Source: Spirochaetaceae bacterium (lineage in GTDB: Bacteria; Spirochaetota; Spirochaetia; Treponematales; Breznakiellaceae). Taken from it: DNA of 12,160 nt. The stretch lies in assembly GCA_031269165.1 (NCBI GenBank), contig JAISZQ010000325.1, forward strand, positions 1 through 12,160, in the 5' to 3' direction. This document shows, piece by piece, positions 1-6,640 of this stretch (positions within the stretch are counted from its first letter, which is position 1; each line of letters opens with the position of its first letter). The translations under genes were made by a program, and so were the position numbers. The notes beneath the pieces are model-generated. The model had not been told where the DNA came from, did no database searches, and worked only from the letters and a program-made list of their open reading frames with translations.

Positions 1-2
1 CG

Positions 3-83
3 GTACGGTTAAACCGGGAGGTGGAGCGGAACAAGACGCCCCGCAAAGCCCGGTTTCACCACAACCACAAGTCAAACTGTTGA
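3..83 (+). CDS. Possible 3' end of an upstream gene (partial)
   Basis: An open frame enters from the left edge and ends at TGA 81-83, giving about 26 residues of a basic, Arg/Lys/His-rich tail (VRLNREVERNKTPRKARF and on). Two frames are open here. I prefer this one because its third codon positions are GC-rich, like the neighbouring genes. The alternative frame (from base 2) is Pro/Gln-rich, has low third-position GC and runs through the poly-G tract to TAA 116-118. No family is recognisable from so short a piece, and it may be non-coding. Confidence 0.3.
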   Translation, partial: VRLNREVERNKTPRKARFHHNHKSNC

Positions 84-93
84 GAAGGAGAAT

Positions 94-105
94 GGGGGGG
101 GGGGG
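94..105. repeat. Homopolymeric G tract (12 G)
   Basis: Twelve consecutive G residues lie just after the putative upstream stop codon and about 145 bp before asnS. Tracts of this length are prone to slipped-strand length change; in Treponema pallidum such tracts are linked to phase variation. Here it is intergenic if the favoured upstream frame is right, or within the last codons of the alternative frame. Confidence 0.9.
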
Positions 106-112
106 AGGAAAT

Positions 113-145
113 CCTTAAGTTGTTGACAGTGGGAGGCGTCCCCCT
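113..145 (-). repeat. Hairpin plus CTGTCAACAACTTAAG element, copy 1
   Basis: Read on the - strand, a stem AGGGGGA / TCCCACT (one mismatch; bases 128-134 with 139-145, loop GGCG) is followed by CTGTCAACAACTTAAGG. The same arrangement occurs on the + strand just after cstA (8329-8364). The 16-base CTGTCAACAACTTAAG segment is identical in the two copies. It could be a terminator-like or protein-binding palindrome. There is no T-run, so a classical intrinsic terminator is not supported. Confidence 0.6.
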
Positions 146-238
146 CTTTAGGTATTCTTAAGGAAATCGACTCTATCTTATAAAAGTAAATGACGCTGCC
201 ATTCCCCGTGGGGCCTGTGTTTTTTGCGCGTTTTGTGG

Positions 239-244
239 TATAAT
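239..244 (+). promoter_or_regulatory. Consensus -10 box of the asnS operon
   Basis: TATAAT lies 6 bp upstream of the ATG at 251, so the expected transcription start falls on or within a base or two of the start codon. No good TTGACA-like -35 is present at 16-18 bp. If transcription starts here, the asnS message would be leaderless or nearly so. The only purine-rich stretch before ATG 251 (AAAGG, 245-249) is too close to act as a normal ribosome binding site. Confidence 0.5.
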
Positions 245-250
245 AAAGGT

Positions 251-1618
251 ATGGTTCTTTTGAGAGAGATGCTGGCGAATCCGGCGTTTGGGGCCGCGCG
301 GACGGTGCGGGGCTGGGTGCGGACGAAGCGCGACATGAAAAGCGTGGTCTTTGTCGCGGTGAACGACGGGTCGTGTATGGCGAACCTGCAATGTACGTTT
401 AATCGGGAGGCGGGACTTCAGGCGGAAACGGAGGCGGCACTGGCTCTGGCGGTCACCGGGGCGGCGGTCGTGGTCGAGGGGACGTTGGCCGCGTCTCCGG
501 CGGCGGGGCAGACCTGCGAACTTATGGCGACAAGCATTCGGGTGATCGGGGAGGCGGGCGCGGGGTATCCCTTGCAAAAGAAGCGGCATTCGCTCGAATT
601 TTTGCGGGAGATGAGCCATCTGCGGGCGCGAACGAACACGTTTGGGGCGGTTGCGCGGGTGAGGAGCAGGCTGGCGTTTGCCGTGCATACGTTTTTCCAG
701 GAGCGCGGGTTTCAGTACGTGCATACGCCGGTGATCACGGCTTCAGACGCGGAGGGAGCGGGGGCGATGTTTCGGGTTTCCGCCGACATTGCCGGGCCGG
801 ACGGAGAAAAGAGGCCGTTTTTCGGGAAAAATGCCTATCTCACGGTGTCCGGTCAACTTGAGGCGGAGACCTACGCGACGGCACTTTCCCGCGTGTATAC
901 GTTTGGGCCGACGTTTCGCGCCGAGAACTCAAACACGGCCCGCCATCTGGCCGAGTTTTGGATGATCGAGCCTGAGGCGGCGTTCTTCGAGTTGCACGAC
1001 AACATGGCCCTCGCCGAGGATTTTATCAAGTTTCTGCTTGAGACGGCGCTTACGGAATGCAGGGACGACTTGGCGTTCTTTGACGAGCGCATTCAGCCCG
1101 GCCTCATCGACACGCTGTCGGCTGTCGTTAAATCGAAGTTTACGCATATCCCGTATACGGACGCGGTTGCGGCGCTTGAAAAAAATGCCGGGCGGTTCGT
1201 GTTTAAGCCTTCGTGGGGGTGCGACTTGCAAAGCGAACACGAAACGTTTTTGACCGAGGAGGTTGCGCGAGGGCCGGTGATCGTAACCGATTACCCGGCT
1301 TCGATAAAGGCTTTCTATATGAAGATGAATGATGACGGGAAGACCGTGCGGGCGATGGACGTGCTGGTTCCCCGACTGGGCGAGATCATCGGCGGTTCCG
1401 AGCGCGAGGCCGACCTTGAAAAGTTGGAATCGCGCATGAAATCACTGGGTATGGACACAAATCTGTATTCGTGGTATCTTGATTTACGCCGCTATGGAAG
1501 CGTGCCGCATTCGGGATTTGGGCTGGGGTTTGAACGGCTCATCCAGTATGTTACCGGGATGGTCAATATCCGTGATGTGATAGCCTATCCGAGGGCGGCA
1601 GGACTTGCGGCTCCATAA
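251..1618 (+). CDS. asnS: Asparaginyl-tRNA synthetase
   Basis: This cytoplasmic class IIb aminoacyl-tRNA synthetase charges tRNA-Asn with asparagine. The 455 residues match the usual bacterial length (about 460). An N-terminal OB-fold anticodon-binding domain (about 15-100, with TVRGWVRTKRD) is followed by the catalytic domain. HTPVITASDAEGAG (158-171), the motif 2 region FRAENSNTARHLAEFW (222-237) and motif 3 GFGLGFERLIQYVTG (422-436) are all clear; the ENSNTxRHLxEFW signature separates it from AspRS. I chose ATG 251 because MVLLREM aligns with the start of homologues. A TTG at 224 would add nine residues, lies upstream of the -10 box and is unlikely; ATG 269 is an alternative. The extreme C-terminus is unusual: the near-universal FPRTPG end reads YPRAAGLAAP. 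It is the first gene of a likely operon with the methyltransferase 3 bp downstream. Confidence 0.96.
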   Translation: MVLLREMLANPAFGAARTVRGWVRTKRDMKSVVFVAVNDGSCMANLQCTFNREAGLQAETEAALALAVTGAAVVVEGTLAASPAAGQTCELMATSIRVIGEAGAGYPLQKKRHSLEFLREMSHLRARTNTFGAVARVRSRLAFAVHTFFQERGFQYVHTPVITASDAEGAGAMFRVSADIAGPDGEKRPFFGKNAYLTVSGQLEAETYATALSRVYTFGPTFRAENSNTARHLAEFWMIEPEAAFFELHDNMALAEDFIKFLLETALTECRDDLAFFDERIQPGLIDTLSAVVKSKFTHIPYTDAVAALEKNAGRFVFKPSWGCDLQSEHETFLTEEVARGPVIVTDYPASIKAFYMKMNDDGKTVRAMDVLVPRLGEIIGGSEREADLEKLESRMKSLGMDTNLYSWYLDLRRYGSVPHSGFGLGFERLIQYVTGMVNIRDVIAYPRAAGLAAP

Positions 1619-1621
1619 CCT

Positions 1622-3037
1622 ATGAAAAACGAAGAAACGGCGATTGCATTGTGCGCGGTGGGCGCGGAAAAGGTTGTCTCGAACGAGTTGAAGCATCTGG
1701 GGATAACCGTACTCGATACCAGTTTTGGCCGCGTCCGGTTTTTCGCGTCGATCGAAAATCTCTACCGGACGCTCTTTTGTCTCAGGGTGGCGGACCGGGT
1801 GCTGATCGAAACGGCGCGTTATCCAGCCCAAGACCTTGACCTGATGTTCTACAACGCAGGCAACGTGGAATGGGAAAAGTATATCCCTGAAGGCATGGGC
1901 GTTATCGTGAGCAAAATCAGGACAAACCGTTCAAAACTTGACGACGAGCGGACGATCCAGGCGATGATCCACAAGGCGGTGGCCGACCGGCTCTGTAAAC
2001 ATTACAAGGTGGAACGGTTGCCCGAAGACGGCAAGATCGCGGATATCCGTGTCTATATCGAAAAAGATATTGTTTCCATCATGCTGGACGTTTCGGGCGA
2101 CCCGCTCTTCAAGCGCGGCTACCGGACCGAAGGCGGCCCGGCCCCCTTGCGCGAGACAACGGCGGCGGCGATTCTGCTCTTGTCCGGGTGGCGGCGGAAA
2201 TTTCCCTTATACGACCCGTTCTGCGGTGCGGGCACTATCGCTATCGAGGCGGCGATGTTCGCGTGGGACATGGCCCCCGGAGTCGGGCGGAAATTCGCCA
2301 TCGCCGATCTTGTCATCGCCGACGACACCATCGAGAGAACCATCCGCAAGGAACTGCTCGCCCGCGTGGATTTCAGCCGCCGCATCCGTATCGGGGGAAG
2401 CGATTCGGACCCGGCTGCGGTGGAAGCGGCGCGGGCCAATATGCTCCGTGCCGAGGCTCTGGCCAAAGGCGTAAGCGCTGCTACAGTACCCGCTCCGGCA
2501 CCCGCGAAAACGGTAACGGTGAAGGTGTCGGGCGCAAGACCGATGAAAAAGCCGGTTGTCGTGCGATTCCCGCATCAGCCGGCCTTCCGGTTACTGCCGA
2601 TGGAGAATACCAGCGCGCCGGAGGACGAGAGTGAAGGCTTTATCGTGACCAACCCGCCCTACGGAAACCGGCTGGGGAACATTGCCGAAGCCGAGGCGGT
2701 CTACCAGCGCATGGCCCATCTCCGCAGCCGCTTCCCCGCATGGAAACTCGCCGTGATCACCGACCATATCGGGTTTGAATCCCATTTCGGGCGGAAGGCC
2801 GACGCGGTCAGGCAGATCACAAACGGCGCAACCCAGACCTACCTCTATGTGTTCAACAACGATTCGCCGATCGGGGCCCCGCGTAAACCCGCCCCTCCAG
2901 ACCCGTTTTCCGCGCAAGACCCCGGACAAGGCGGACAAAGCGGCAAAGACGGCCGCGTTGAGCAAACGGGACAGGAGAGCGGCCGCGTCGAGCACGCCAG
3001 ACAAGACGGACAAACCGGACAGGACGAACATGATTAG
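1622..3037 (+). CDS. THUMP-domain 23S rRNA guanine-N2 methyltransferase (RlmL N-terminal/YpsC family)
   Basis: A SAM-dependent methyltransferase expected to methylate 23S rRNA at a guanine N2 (the E. coli RlmL N-terminal half makes m2G2445); often annotated as an N6-adenine DNA methylase. An N-terminal ferredoxin-like and THUMP region (about 1-165) leads to LRETTAAAILLLSGW (176-190), the SAM loop DPFCGAGTIAIEAA (198-211) and the catalytic NPPYG (344-348). It matches the short single-domain YpsC form, usually about 380 residues; here there are 471. Two additions explain this: an Ala/Pro/Lys-rich insertion (about 284-318) before the catalytic motif, and a hydrophilic tail (about 415-471) with repeated GRVEQ/GRVEH and GQxGQ units. 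The start is 3 bp after the asnS stop with no clear ribosome binding site, so translational coupling is likely. The last 8 bp overlap the acetyltransferase gene. Confidence 0.88.
   Translation: MKNEETAIALCAVGAEKVVSNELKHLGITVLDTSFGRVRFFASIENLYRTLFCLRVADRVLIETARYPAQDLDLMFYNAGNVEWEKYIPEGMGVIVSKIRTNRSKLDDERTIQAMIHKAVADRLCKHYKVERLPEDGKIADIRVYIEKDIVSIMLDVSGDPLFKRGYRTEGGPAPLRETTAAAILLLSGWRRKFPLYDPFCGAGTIAIEAAMFAWDMAPGVGRKFAIADLVIADDTIERTIRKELLARVDFSRRIRIGGSDSDPAAVEAARANMLRAEALAKGVSAATVPAPAPAKTVTVKVSGARPMKKPVVVRFPHQPAFRLLPMENTSAPEDESEGFIVTNPPYGNRLGNIAEAEAVYQRMAHLRSRFPAWKLAVITDHIGFESHFGRKADAVRQITNGATQTYLYVFNNDSPIGAPRKPAPPDPFSAQDPGQGGQSGKDGRVEQTGQESGRVEHARQDGQTGQDEHD
2925..3030 (+). repeat. Short imperfect repeats encoding the methyltransferase tail
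   Basis: The 3' end of the methyltransferase gene has repeated blocks: GGCCGCGTTGAGCA and GGCCGCGTCGAGCA, and several copies of GGACAA/GGACAG inside GACAAGGCGGACAA and GACGGACAAACCGGACAG. They encode GRVEQ/GRVEH and GQ-rich segments. This looks like local expansion of low-complexity coding sequence beyond the conserved fold. Confidence 0.6.
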
Positions 3038-3515
3038 GCCGGTCACTCTCGAAGACGCACAAGCGATGTGCGACATCTACAACTATTATGTGCTGAACAC
3101 CGTCGTTACCTTTGAGGAAGAACCGGTCGATGCCGCCGAAATGAGAGCGCGCATCGAAACCGTCACGAAAGACCTCCCGTGGTATGTCTACGAAGAGGAC
3201 GGCGAACTCATCGCCTACGCCTACCTGCACGCCTACCATCCCCGTTGCGCCTACCGTTTCACCGTGGAAGATTCGATTTACGTCAAAAATGGGCGGCAAA
3301 AAACCGGCATCGGCACCCAACTGCTGGAATCCCTCATTAACGGCGCGAGAAAATGCGGCAAACACTCGATTATGGCCATCCTCGGCATCCCCAACGATGC
3401 AAGTTGCGCCCTGCACAAGAAATGCGGCTTCCAAAAAATGGCAGACATGGACGAACTCGGCTTCAAATTCGGCCGCTGGACGGACGTGAGTTTCTGGAAA
3501 CTGCGCCTCTCATGA
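3030..3515 (+). CDS. GNAT N-acetyltransferase, phosphinothricin/L-amino-acid acetyltransferase type
   Basis: A soluble acetyl-CoA-dependent N-acetyltransferase of the Pat/Bar-MnaT (YncA) subgroup, which acetylates phosphinothricin, methionine sulfone/sulfoximine or related amino acids. The 161 residues are close to the family length. Visible signatures: IRPVTLEDAQAMCDIYNYYV at the N-terminus, TVVTFEEEPVD, YHPRCAYRFTVEDSIYV, the acetyl-CoA loop QKTGIGTQLLESL, IPNDASCALHKKCGF and the C-terminal GFKFGRWTDVSFW. I chose ATG 3030 (MIRPV) because AGGA lies 5 bp before it and homologues begin there; the frame is open further upstream, but only as shadow of the methyltransferase tail. Last gene of the likely operon. 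The physiological substrate cannot be told from sequence. Confidence 0.88.
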   Translation: MIRPVTLEDAQAMCDIYNYYVLNTVVTFEEEPVDAAEMRARIETVTKDLPWYVYEEDGELIAYAYLHAYHPRCAYRFTVEDSIYVKNGRQKTGIGTQLLESLINGARKCGKHSIMAILGIPNDASCALHKKCGFQKMADMDELGFKFGRWTDVSFWKLRLS

Positions 3516-3517
3516 TG

Positions 3518-3546
3518 CGGGGACTGCCGTCGTTGTCCCGTTATTT
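3518..3546. terminator. Weak stem-loop between convergent genes
   Basis: Between the acetyltransferase stop and the end of the convergent cyclase gene, CGGGGAC and GTCCCG can pair around a roughly 10-base loop (one bulged G), followed on the + strand by TTATTTCTT. This could end + strand transcription, but it is short and imperfect. Confidence 0.35.
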
Positions 3547-6348
3547 CTTATTGAAAACAAACACGCTGGGCAGATCGGGATTTTCAAGGTGTTTTTTCGC
3601 TTCGGAAAGGCAGATCTCCGCGCAAACATCCGATGGGTCTGCTTTAACGACCGCCTCGAACCGGATTGCCGCCGCCCGGTACTCCTTGATATGATATTTT
3701 CTGATGCCCGACTCAAAAATCCTTTTTGTGGCAAGCCGTCGTTTCCGCACCGATTCGGGCAACGCGTCCAGCATATCGAAGAGCCCTATCACTTCGTTTA
3801 CCCCTGCCGCCTGAATCAGGCCGATAAACCGGTGCTGAAACTCGTTTTCTTTGTCGGCAAGCTGGTTCAGCGTATCCCGCGTAATCAGCATTCCTGACTT
3901 GGTCTGTTTGGTCAGCGACTCCACCCGCGAAGCCAAATTGACGTTTTTAGAAATAACCGTATTCGAAAAACGTTCAGGTTCGCCCACGATTCCCATCATC
4001 ACCGATCCGGTATGGATGCCTATGCCGATATTGATACCATCAATGCCGACTTTTATCCGCGTCGTACGGTCAAGCACCACCCGGCGGTACACCTCGATGC
4101 CGGCTTCTACCGCGTCCGTAGCATCCACAAAAAGGGCCATAACGGCATCTCCGATAAACTTATCGACAAATCCGTTATGTTTTCTCAAGACCGGTCCCGC
4201 AACGCTGAGTATTTTATTGATAAAGAAAAAATTCTCTTGGGTGGATAAAACCTCGGAATGAAGGGAAAATGACCGTATGTCGAAAAACAGCACCGAGAGA
4301 TCGCGGCGCACATGGTCGCCCAGTTTCATCTGGGTAATGTCCGTTACCCCAAGATATTCCAAAAACTGAGTTGGAACAAAATGGATAGCCGATTCATTCA
4401 TTTTTTTGATGTAATCAATCTGTTGCTGTAATTTATTCGCCATTTGGTTCAGACCGAGACTCACGGTACCCAATTCGTCTTTCGCGGAATAGGTTGCCCG
4501 CGAGAAATATTCGCCTAACGCGATGGCGTCAAAAACCCGCGCGATCTTCGACAGTTGATTGATGACAAATGACATTACCAGAATGAGCGCGGCCAAAATA
4601 ACAAGAACAATAACCGCGATAATGAACGTGATAAACCGCCGATATTTCAGATTGTTGATATTGAATGCCATCAGATCAAGCCCTATTTCAAAAATGCCGG
4701 AAAAATTTCCGCCGCTGTTGTAGATGGGAAAATTGGAATACGCCCACGCGCCTGTGTAGTTGATGAACAGGCTGGAAAAAGGCTTTCCCTCGGTGACCAG
4801 CGCGTACTCCTTACTATCCAACGTTATATAAAATCCCTCAGGGCGGAACAAGCTCGCTTCATCGTTTGACATCGCAACAATGAACTCCTCATTATCAATG
4901 ACCTTGATGACCGACGCGTAAAACGCTTTGTTCCACTTGCGCTTATTTTCTCCGACCACGTCCTTTAACATCCGCGCTATCCGCTTATAGGTCTCCCCGT
5001 TACTGTCTTTGATACTTTTAATCGAATCAAGGTCATCGCCGCTTATGAGAGAGGAGCAGTATTCCGCGAGGAAATTGAGTTCATTCATGATCTCATTGTT
5101 GAGACTGTCGAGTAAAAAAGTGGAAAAGACCGAATACAAAACAACAAAACCGATAATGGTTAAAGGGATAATAATGACGGCCTGCTTGATAATAAGCGAG
5201 ATATACCAATCCAGCATCCGCGCAAACAATAAGTACAGTCCCAGCAACAATGCGGCAATCCCCAGCGCGAAGCAAATTTGAACTGCCATAACCGCAGCCC
5301 GTTCCCGCAACGGAAGAAGGAGGCCCTCCTTGAACGTTTCGAACCGGCTGCCGTCATAATACCACACCAGCTCGCCGGCGATCCCCGAAAAACGGCCCTC
5401 CCATAACCCGTAATTGGTACGTTGCGCCGGAACCTCCTCGGTGAACACCTCTTCTAAAAACATTTCGGGAACGGCCCCGGTTATCGCGCCCGCATCGTCA
5501 AGATAGTACAGAAACGAGGAGATTACATCGATAAAAACAATAGTTCCCCGTGAATCATACAAGGGAAAGTCTGGAATGATGCCGCCTCCGTCTTCGGTAA
5601 AGTTAAAAGAAGCGCGTAGTACGGGGCTGCCCGCATCCCGCACTTCATAAATGTCCCCATCCCTGGTTGTATAGACAAAGTTGTCAAAATCTTTTACCGC
5701 AACCCGCTCGACCGCGAAGTCCTGGAGACTTGTGCCGCCGTGCGGACCTTGGTGCAGAAAATCTTTTTCCGTTAACGTATCCCGGTAAATATCATACCGA
5801 TAAATCTGGGCCCGGTCCCGCCGGGTCCGGGAAAAGGTAAGCGCCGCTTTATCGCAACGCAGGGAACCAAACTGGGGAAAGAAACGGGGTCTTTCTTCTG
5901 TGTTTTCGTCATAATCTATCGCAAGAATATTTTTTACGAACCGGCCGGCCCGGTCATACTTTCGGATCGTGTCCCGTTTGGTCAGATAGGCGTCGGTTTC
6001 CACCTCCATCGCGTAGACGTAAAGATTCCCCATTTCATCTACCGCAAGATCATAAAACCGCGTATACTCTTCAGCCGTGTTTACCGTAATGGTATAGTTT
6101 ATCCTGCCATCGAGTGTCATGGAAATCAGCCTGAGACCTGAGTCATCAACAATATACAGATTGCCGTCTTTTTCGTATTTTGCCACGGACGGGGCAACCA
6201 GGTCCGTCTTTTGCTGAAATAGCGGTTTTTTCAACAGAGTCACGTTGAACACGACAATAATAACGCACAAAACGAATGTCGCTCCACAGATGCCAAGCGG
6301 AAAACCGTACTTTTTCAATCGCATTATCACCGAATTTTTTAATAACAT
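3541..6348 (-). CDS. Membrane-bound class III adenylate/guanylate cyclase with two extracytoplasmic domains and HAMP
   Basis: A receptor-type nucleotidyl cyclase expected to make cAMP (or cGMP) in response to an outside signal. Order over 935 residues: TM helix (about 15-38); a beta-propeller-like ectodomain (about 40-345) with repeated strands such as NLYIVDDSG and NLYVYAME; TM helices about 351-376 and 384-413; a second, CACHE-like ectodomain (about 414-571); TM about 572-597; HAMP linker (about 595-648); cyclase homology domain (about 682-850); C-terminal TPR-like helices (about 866-920). Metal-binding aspartates are present in LFFDIRSF (D690) and FIGDAVMALF (D734). Adenine-type Lys is at 730, and the transition-state Asn804 and Arg808 are in VNLASR. 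The other purine-specifying residue, usually Asp or Thr, is Lys801 (VISKNVNLASR). The start is ATG 6348, with GAGAGG 8 bp upstream; a second ATG lies eight codons in. Divergent from cstA. Cyclase class is sure; product nucleotide and activity are not. Confidence 0.9.
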   Translation of the reverse strand: MLLKNSVIMRLKKYGFPLGICGATFVLCVIIVVFNVTLLKKPLFQQKTDLVAPSVAKYEKDGNLYIVDDSGLRLISMTLDGRINYTITVNTAEEYTRFYDLAVDEMGNLYVYAMEVETDAYLTKRDTIRKYDRAGRFVKNILAIDYDENTEERPRFFPQFGSLRCDKAALTFSRTRRDRAQIYRYDIYRDTLTEKDFLHQGPHGGTSLQDFAVERVAVKDFDNFVYTTRDGDIYEVRDAGSPVLRASFNFTEDGGGIIPDFPLYDSRGTIVFIDVISSFLYYLDDAGAITGAVPEMFLEEVFTEEVPAQRTNYGLWEGRFSGIAGELVWYYDGSRFETFKEGLLLPLRERAAVMAVQICFALGIAALLLGLYLLFARMLDWYISLIIKQAVIIIPLTIIGFVVLYSVFSTFLLDSLNNEIMNELNFLAEYCSSLISGDDLDSIKSIKDSNGETYKRIARMLKDVVGENKRKWNKAFYASVIKVIDNEEFIVAMSNDEASLFRPEGFYITLDSKEYALVTEGKPFSSLFINYTGAWAYSNFPIYNSGGNFSGIFEIGLDLMAFNINNLKYRRFITFIIAVIVLVILAALILVMSFVINQLSKIARVFDAIALGEYFSRATYSAKDELGTVSLGLNQMANKLQQQIDYIKKMNESAIHFVPTQFLEYLGVTDITQMKLGDHVRRDLSVLFFDIRSFSLHSEVLSTQENFFFINKILSVAGPVLRKHNGFVDKFIGDAVMALFVDATDAVEAGIEVYRRVVLDRTTRIKVGIDGINIGIGIHTGSVMMGIVGEPERFSNTVISKNVNLASRVESLTKQTKSGMLITRDTLNQLADKENEFQHRFIGLIQAAGVNEVIGLFDMLDALPESVRKRRLATKRIFESGIRKYHIKEYRAAAIRFEAVVKADPSDVCAEICLSEAKKHLENPDLPSVFVFNKK

Positions 6349-6387
6349 TATTGTATCCTCTCGCCCTCTTTTAAAATACTGTTGACA

Positions 6388-6417
6388 AGTATAGCAAATT
6401 GACGCATAAAAAGTCTA
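6388..6417 (-). promoter_or_regulatory. Candidate promoter of the cyclase gene
   Basis: On the - strand, TAGACT (6412-6417, 4 of 6 to the -35 consensus), an 18-bp spacer and TATACT (6388-6393) lie about 40 bp before the cyclase start codon, giving a short leader with GAGAGG as ribosome binding site. The -35 is weak. Confidence 0.4.
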
Positions 6418-6428
6418 CCACCCGCCCC

Positions 6429-6506
6429 CTAAACAGCACCCGTCCCAAGAGGCGTACTGCTTGGGGTGGCTATCTCGGCCGCTTGCACACCGACCCGTTA
6501 TCAAAG
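6429..6506 (+). repeat. Dispersed repeat family TAAACA...GTTATC, copy A
   Basis: This 78-bp segment begins CTAAACAGCACCCGTCCCAA and ends CGACCCGTTATCAAAG. A longer relative lies inverted at 11689-11899, and a more degenerate one at 10381-10456. Relative to the 11689-11899 copy it lacks about 130 bp of the middle, with the junction at a short GCACA-CCGA-like match. It does not look coding. Probably remnants of a small mobile or REP-like element. Confidence 0.6.
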
Positions 6507-6513
6507 TAAATGA

Positions 6514-6556
6514 CGTTTCTATTGAACGGAAACAGGGGACATTTCTATTGAACGTT
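6514..6556 (+). repeat. Two direct copies of GAC(G/A)TTTCTATTGAAC
   Basis: GACGTTTCTATTGAAC (from 6514) and GACATTTCTATTGAAC (ending about 6554) are spaced about 24 bp apart, upstream of the cstA promoter. Short tandem motifs of this kind are often seen at ends of degenerate insertion sequences. A regulator-binding direct repeat is the alternative. The preceding AAAGTAAATGACG is also found at 183-195. Confidence 0.5.
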
Positions 6557-6577
6557 GACAAAACAAGGAAACTGGCC

Positions 6578-6606
6578 TTGACAAGCCCCGCAAATTGCCT
6601 TATAAT
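6578..6606 (+). promoter_or_regulatory. Consensus sigma-70 promoter of cstA
   Basis: TTGACA (6578-6583), a 17-bp spacer and TATAAT (6601-6606) match the housekeeping consensus perfectly. Transcription should start near 6613, leaving a leader of about 28 bases with GGAGG at 6631-6635, 5 bp before the ATG. A second TTGACA at 6555-6560 has no matching -10 at normal spacing. Confidence 0.88.
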
Positions 6607-6640
6607 AAAAAAATTCTGATTTAAGAACACGGAGGATTTT

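Noticed and set aside
1..70. tRNA-like fold from AAACCGGG (11-18) and CCCGGTTT (49-56)
   Set aside because: No cloverleaf arms, no TTCGA-type T-loop and no CCA context; it is simply an 8-bp inverted repeat.
173..724. - strand open frame over the 5' part of asnS
   Set aside because: Shadow of asnS, Arg/Pro/His-rich as expected for an antisense frame of GC-rich coding DNA, with no family pattern.
6349..6640. CRP/cAMP operator between the cyclase and cstA
   Set aside because: No TGTGA-N6-TCACA-like palindrome could be found by eye.
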